Part shown: in pieces, positions 42,945 to 43,972 of the stretch
Layout of the letters: each line of letters starts with the position of its first letter
Numbering within the stretch: position 1 is the first letter of the stretch
Source of the DNA: Micromonospora inaquosa
GTDB taxonomy: Bacteria > Actinomycetota > Actinomycetes > Mycobacteriales > Micromonosporaceae
NCBI RefSeq assembly: GCF_003857055.1
Contig: NZ_QGSZ01000199.1
Span: 1-43,972 of the forward strand
DNA: 43,972 nt
Reading direction: 5' to 3'
Program-made: the position numbers and the translations under genes
The notes under the pieces: model-generated
What the model was told of the DNA's origin: nothing
The model's input: only the letters and a program-made list of their open reading frames with translations
The model's database searches: none

Positions 42945-42970
42945 TCAAGACTGTGATCGCCCTGTTTTGA
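42945..42970. promoter_or_regulatory. Candidate operator between XRE/MmyB and SDR genes
   Basis: Inverted repeat TCAAGACT / TGTTTTGA (6 of 8 arm positions complementary) with a 10-nt centre, about midway between the divergent starts at 42855 and 43044. Position suits binding by the neighbouring regulator. Confidence 0.35.
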
Positions 42971-43043
42971 GAAGGACAGCGAGCATCACTGTTCGCGCCG
43001 CGAGTTCACACGTCGGCGCCCTCTGAATTGAAGGGAAGATCTC

Positions 43044-43805
43044 ATGGATCTCTCCAACCGCACAGTTCTCATCGTCGGCGGAACCTCGGGTATCGGGCGG
43101 GAACTGGCCCGGCGGTTCGCCGCGGCCGGCAGCACCGTGGCCGTTGGCGGTCGCAGCACCGAAGCCCTGTCGGAGCTCGCCGGGGAAGGTTTCGGCACGT
43201 TCAGCGTCGACGTCACGGACGGCACCTCTGTCGCCTCCGTTCGCGACGCCGTGCTCGCCCGTTACCCCGAGCTGGACACGGTGGTGACGATGTCGGGTCT
43301 CATGCTCCTGGAAGACCTGCGCGACCCTGCGCACTTCGGGGCGGCAGAGGCGACGATCGACACCAACCTGGTCGGCACCATCCGGGTCATCGACGCCTTC
43401 ACCCCGCACCTGGTTTCTCGGGGCGCCGGCACCTTCATCACCGTCACCTCCGGCATCGCCTTCCTGCCGTTCCCGCCCATGCCCAGCTACGCCGCCTCGA
43501 AGGCCGCCGTGCACGCCTACTCCGAGGCACTGCGCGCGCAGCTCGCCGACAGCGGGGTCGACGTCGTCGAGCTCGTCCCCCCGGCCGTCGCCACAGCGGG
43601 CCAGGAAAAGGTCAACCCGCACGCGCTGCCGCTCGACGACTTCGCCACCGAGGTCATGCACCTGCTCTCAGCGAACCCCACCCCGCACGAAATCCTGGTG
43701 AAAGGCGTCCTCATGCACCGTTGGGCCGAGCGCGACGGCACCTACGACGATCTCGTCGCACAGCGCTCGAAGGCCCTGGCGATGCTCCCCGGTCGCGAAG
43801 GCTGA
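43044..43805 (+). CDS. SDR family NAD(P)-dependent oxidoreductase (DltE-like)
   Basis: 253 residues, classical SDR length. ATG at 43044 with GAAGGGAAG upstream. Rossmann motif GGTSGIG (12-18), acidic/basic cofactor region GGRS near 35-38, N108 in TNLVGT, catalytic S136 (TVTSGIAF), Y149 and K153 (SYAASK). The GGR at the end of strand 2 favours NADP. It resembles the DltE/short-chain reductase group. Its promoter region faces the XRE/MmyB regulator, which likely controls it; a lipid-like or aldehyde/ketone substrate is a reasonable inference. Complete and ends before a large palindrome at the window edge. Confidence 0.92.
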   Translation: MDLSNRTVLIVGGTSGIGRELARRFAAAGSTVAVGGRSTEALSELAGEGFGTFSVDVTDGTSVASVRDAVLARYPELDTVVTMSGLMLLEDLRDPAHFGAAEATIDTNLVGTIRVIDAFTPHLVSRGAGTFITVTSGIAFLPFPPMPSYAASKAAVHAYSEALRAQLADSGVDVVELVPPAVATAGQEKVNPHALPLDDFATEVMHLLSANPTPHEILVKGVLMHRWAERDGTYDDLVAQRSKALAMLPGREG

Positions 43806-43871
43806 CACCCCTCCCCGCTCGGCGGCCTCCTCGCTCATCGCCGGGACGGGCAAGCACACCCCCTGACCACA

Positions 43872-43972
43872 CGCCCGCCCGCCTGGCCGACTGGCTGGGG
43901 GCGCGGCGGCGAAACGGCCGAACAGCCAGACAGCCCGGCAGTCGGGCGGACAACCAGCCAGGCGGGCGGGCG
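43872..43972. repeat. Large nested inverted repeat at the window edge
   Basis: Perfect 16-bp outer arms CGCCCGCCCGCCTGGC (43872-43887) and GCCAGGCGGGCGGGCG (43957-43972) enclose about 69 nt. Shorter inner complementary pairs are CCGACTG/CAGTCGG (43887-43893, 43939-43945) and CTGGCTG/CAGCCAG (43891-43897, 43923-43929). The right arm ends exactly at the window boundary and may extend. Downstream of the SDR gene it could be a complex terminator or a repeat element. Confidence 0.55.

Noticed and set aside
1..43972. Mobile element, prophage, CRISPR, toxin-antitoxin or secondary-metabolite core genes
   Set aside because: No transposase, integrase, phage structural, Cas, NRPS/PKS or RiPP core gene and no regular spaced repeats were found.
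1..43972. tRNA, rRNA or known riboswitch
   Set aside because: No cloverleaf with T-loop GTTCRA in context, no rRNA segment and no recognisable riboswitch core in the intergenic regions.

Overview
The window is about 44 kb of very GC-rich DNA with frequent GTG/TTG starts, strong GC bias at third codon positions, many ATGA/GTGA stop-start overlaps and several TANNNT -10 boxes placed 6-7 nt before a start codon. This is a chromosomal segment of a filamentous actinobacterium, most likely Micromonosporaceae (Micromonospora-like). That assignment rests on style and protein resemblance only. No tRNA, rRNA, CRISPR array, insertion sequence, integrase or phage gene was seen.

Layout. 1-9.3 kb, mostly plus strand: a 5'-truncated SMC/Rad50-like ATPase with a CxxC hook, a DUF4190 membrane protein, two uncharacterised membrane proteins, a GH15 trehalase/glucoamylase-type enzyme, an aldo/keto reductase, a HEAT-like protein and a luciferase-like (LLM) oxidoreductase. 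9.4-15.5 kb, minus strand: a complete oligopeptide/dipeptide ABC importer (order DppC-SBP-DppB-DppD-DppF) with strong hairpins on both sides of the binding-protein gene. 16.1-18 kb, plus: a SEC-C protein and a calcineurin-like phosphoesterase. 18.1-24.9 kb, plus: a ROK regulator followed by three exported enzymes (GH27-like, GH95, SGNH esterase), which look like a glycan side-chain trimming operon. 24.9-25.4 kb: a DUF2231 membrane protein. 25.5-28.9 kb, minus: a large secreted subtilase. 29.0-39.1 kb, minus: ten tightly packed genes (a second peptide importer, an M38-type amidohydrolase, a DUF885 metallopeptidase-like protein, an NTF2-like protein, a TIGR04076 protein and an LLM oxidoreductase), divergent from an XRE-cupin regulator. 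40.1-42 kb: a secreted S15/CocE-type peptidase. 42-43.8 kb: an XRE/MmyB-type regulator divergent from an SDR oxidoreductase.

How it fits together. The right half has a peptide/amide-scavenging theme: secreted S8 and S15 peptidases, two Opp/Dpp importers, and cytoplasmic M38-type and DUF885 hydrolases. The most unusual unit is the ten-gene operon at 28971-39121. It joins peptide-type import and hydrolysis to a flavin/F420-type oxidoreductase and two small proteins of unknown role. Its promoter overlaps the regulator promoter head-to-head and carries two related 17-bp inverted repeats. This looks like a dedicated uptake-and-degradation pathway for a specific peptide-like or amide compound; the substrate cannot be read from sequence.
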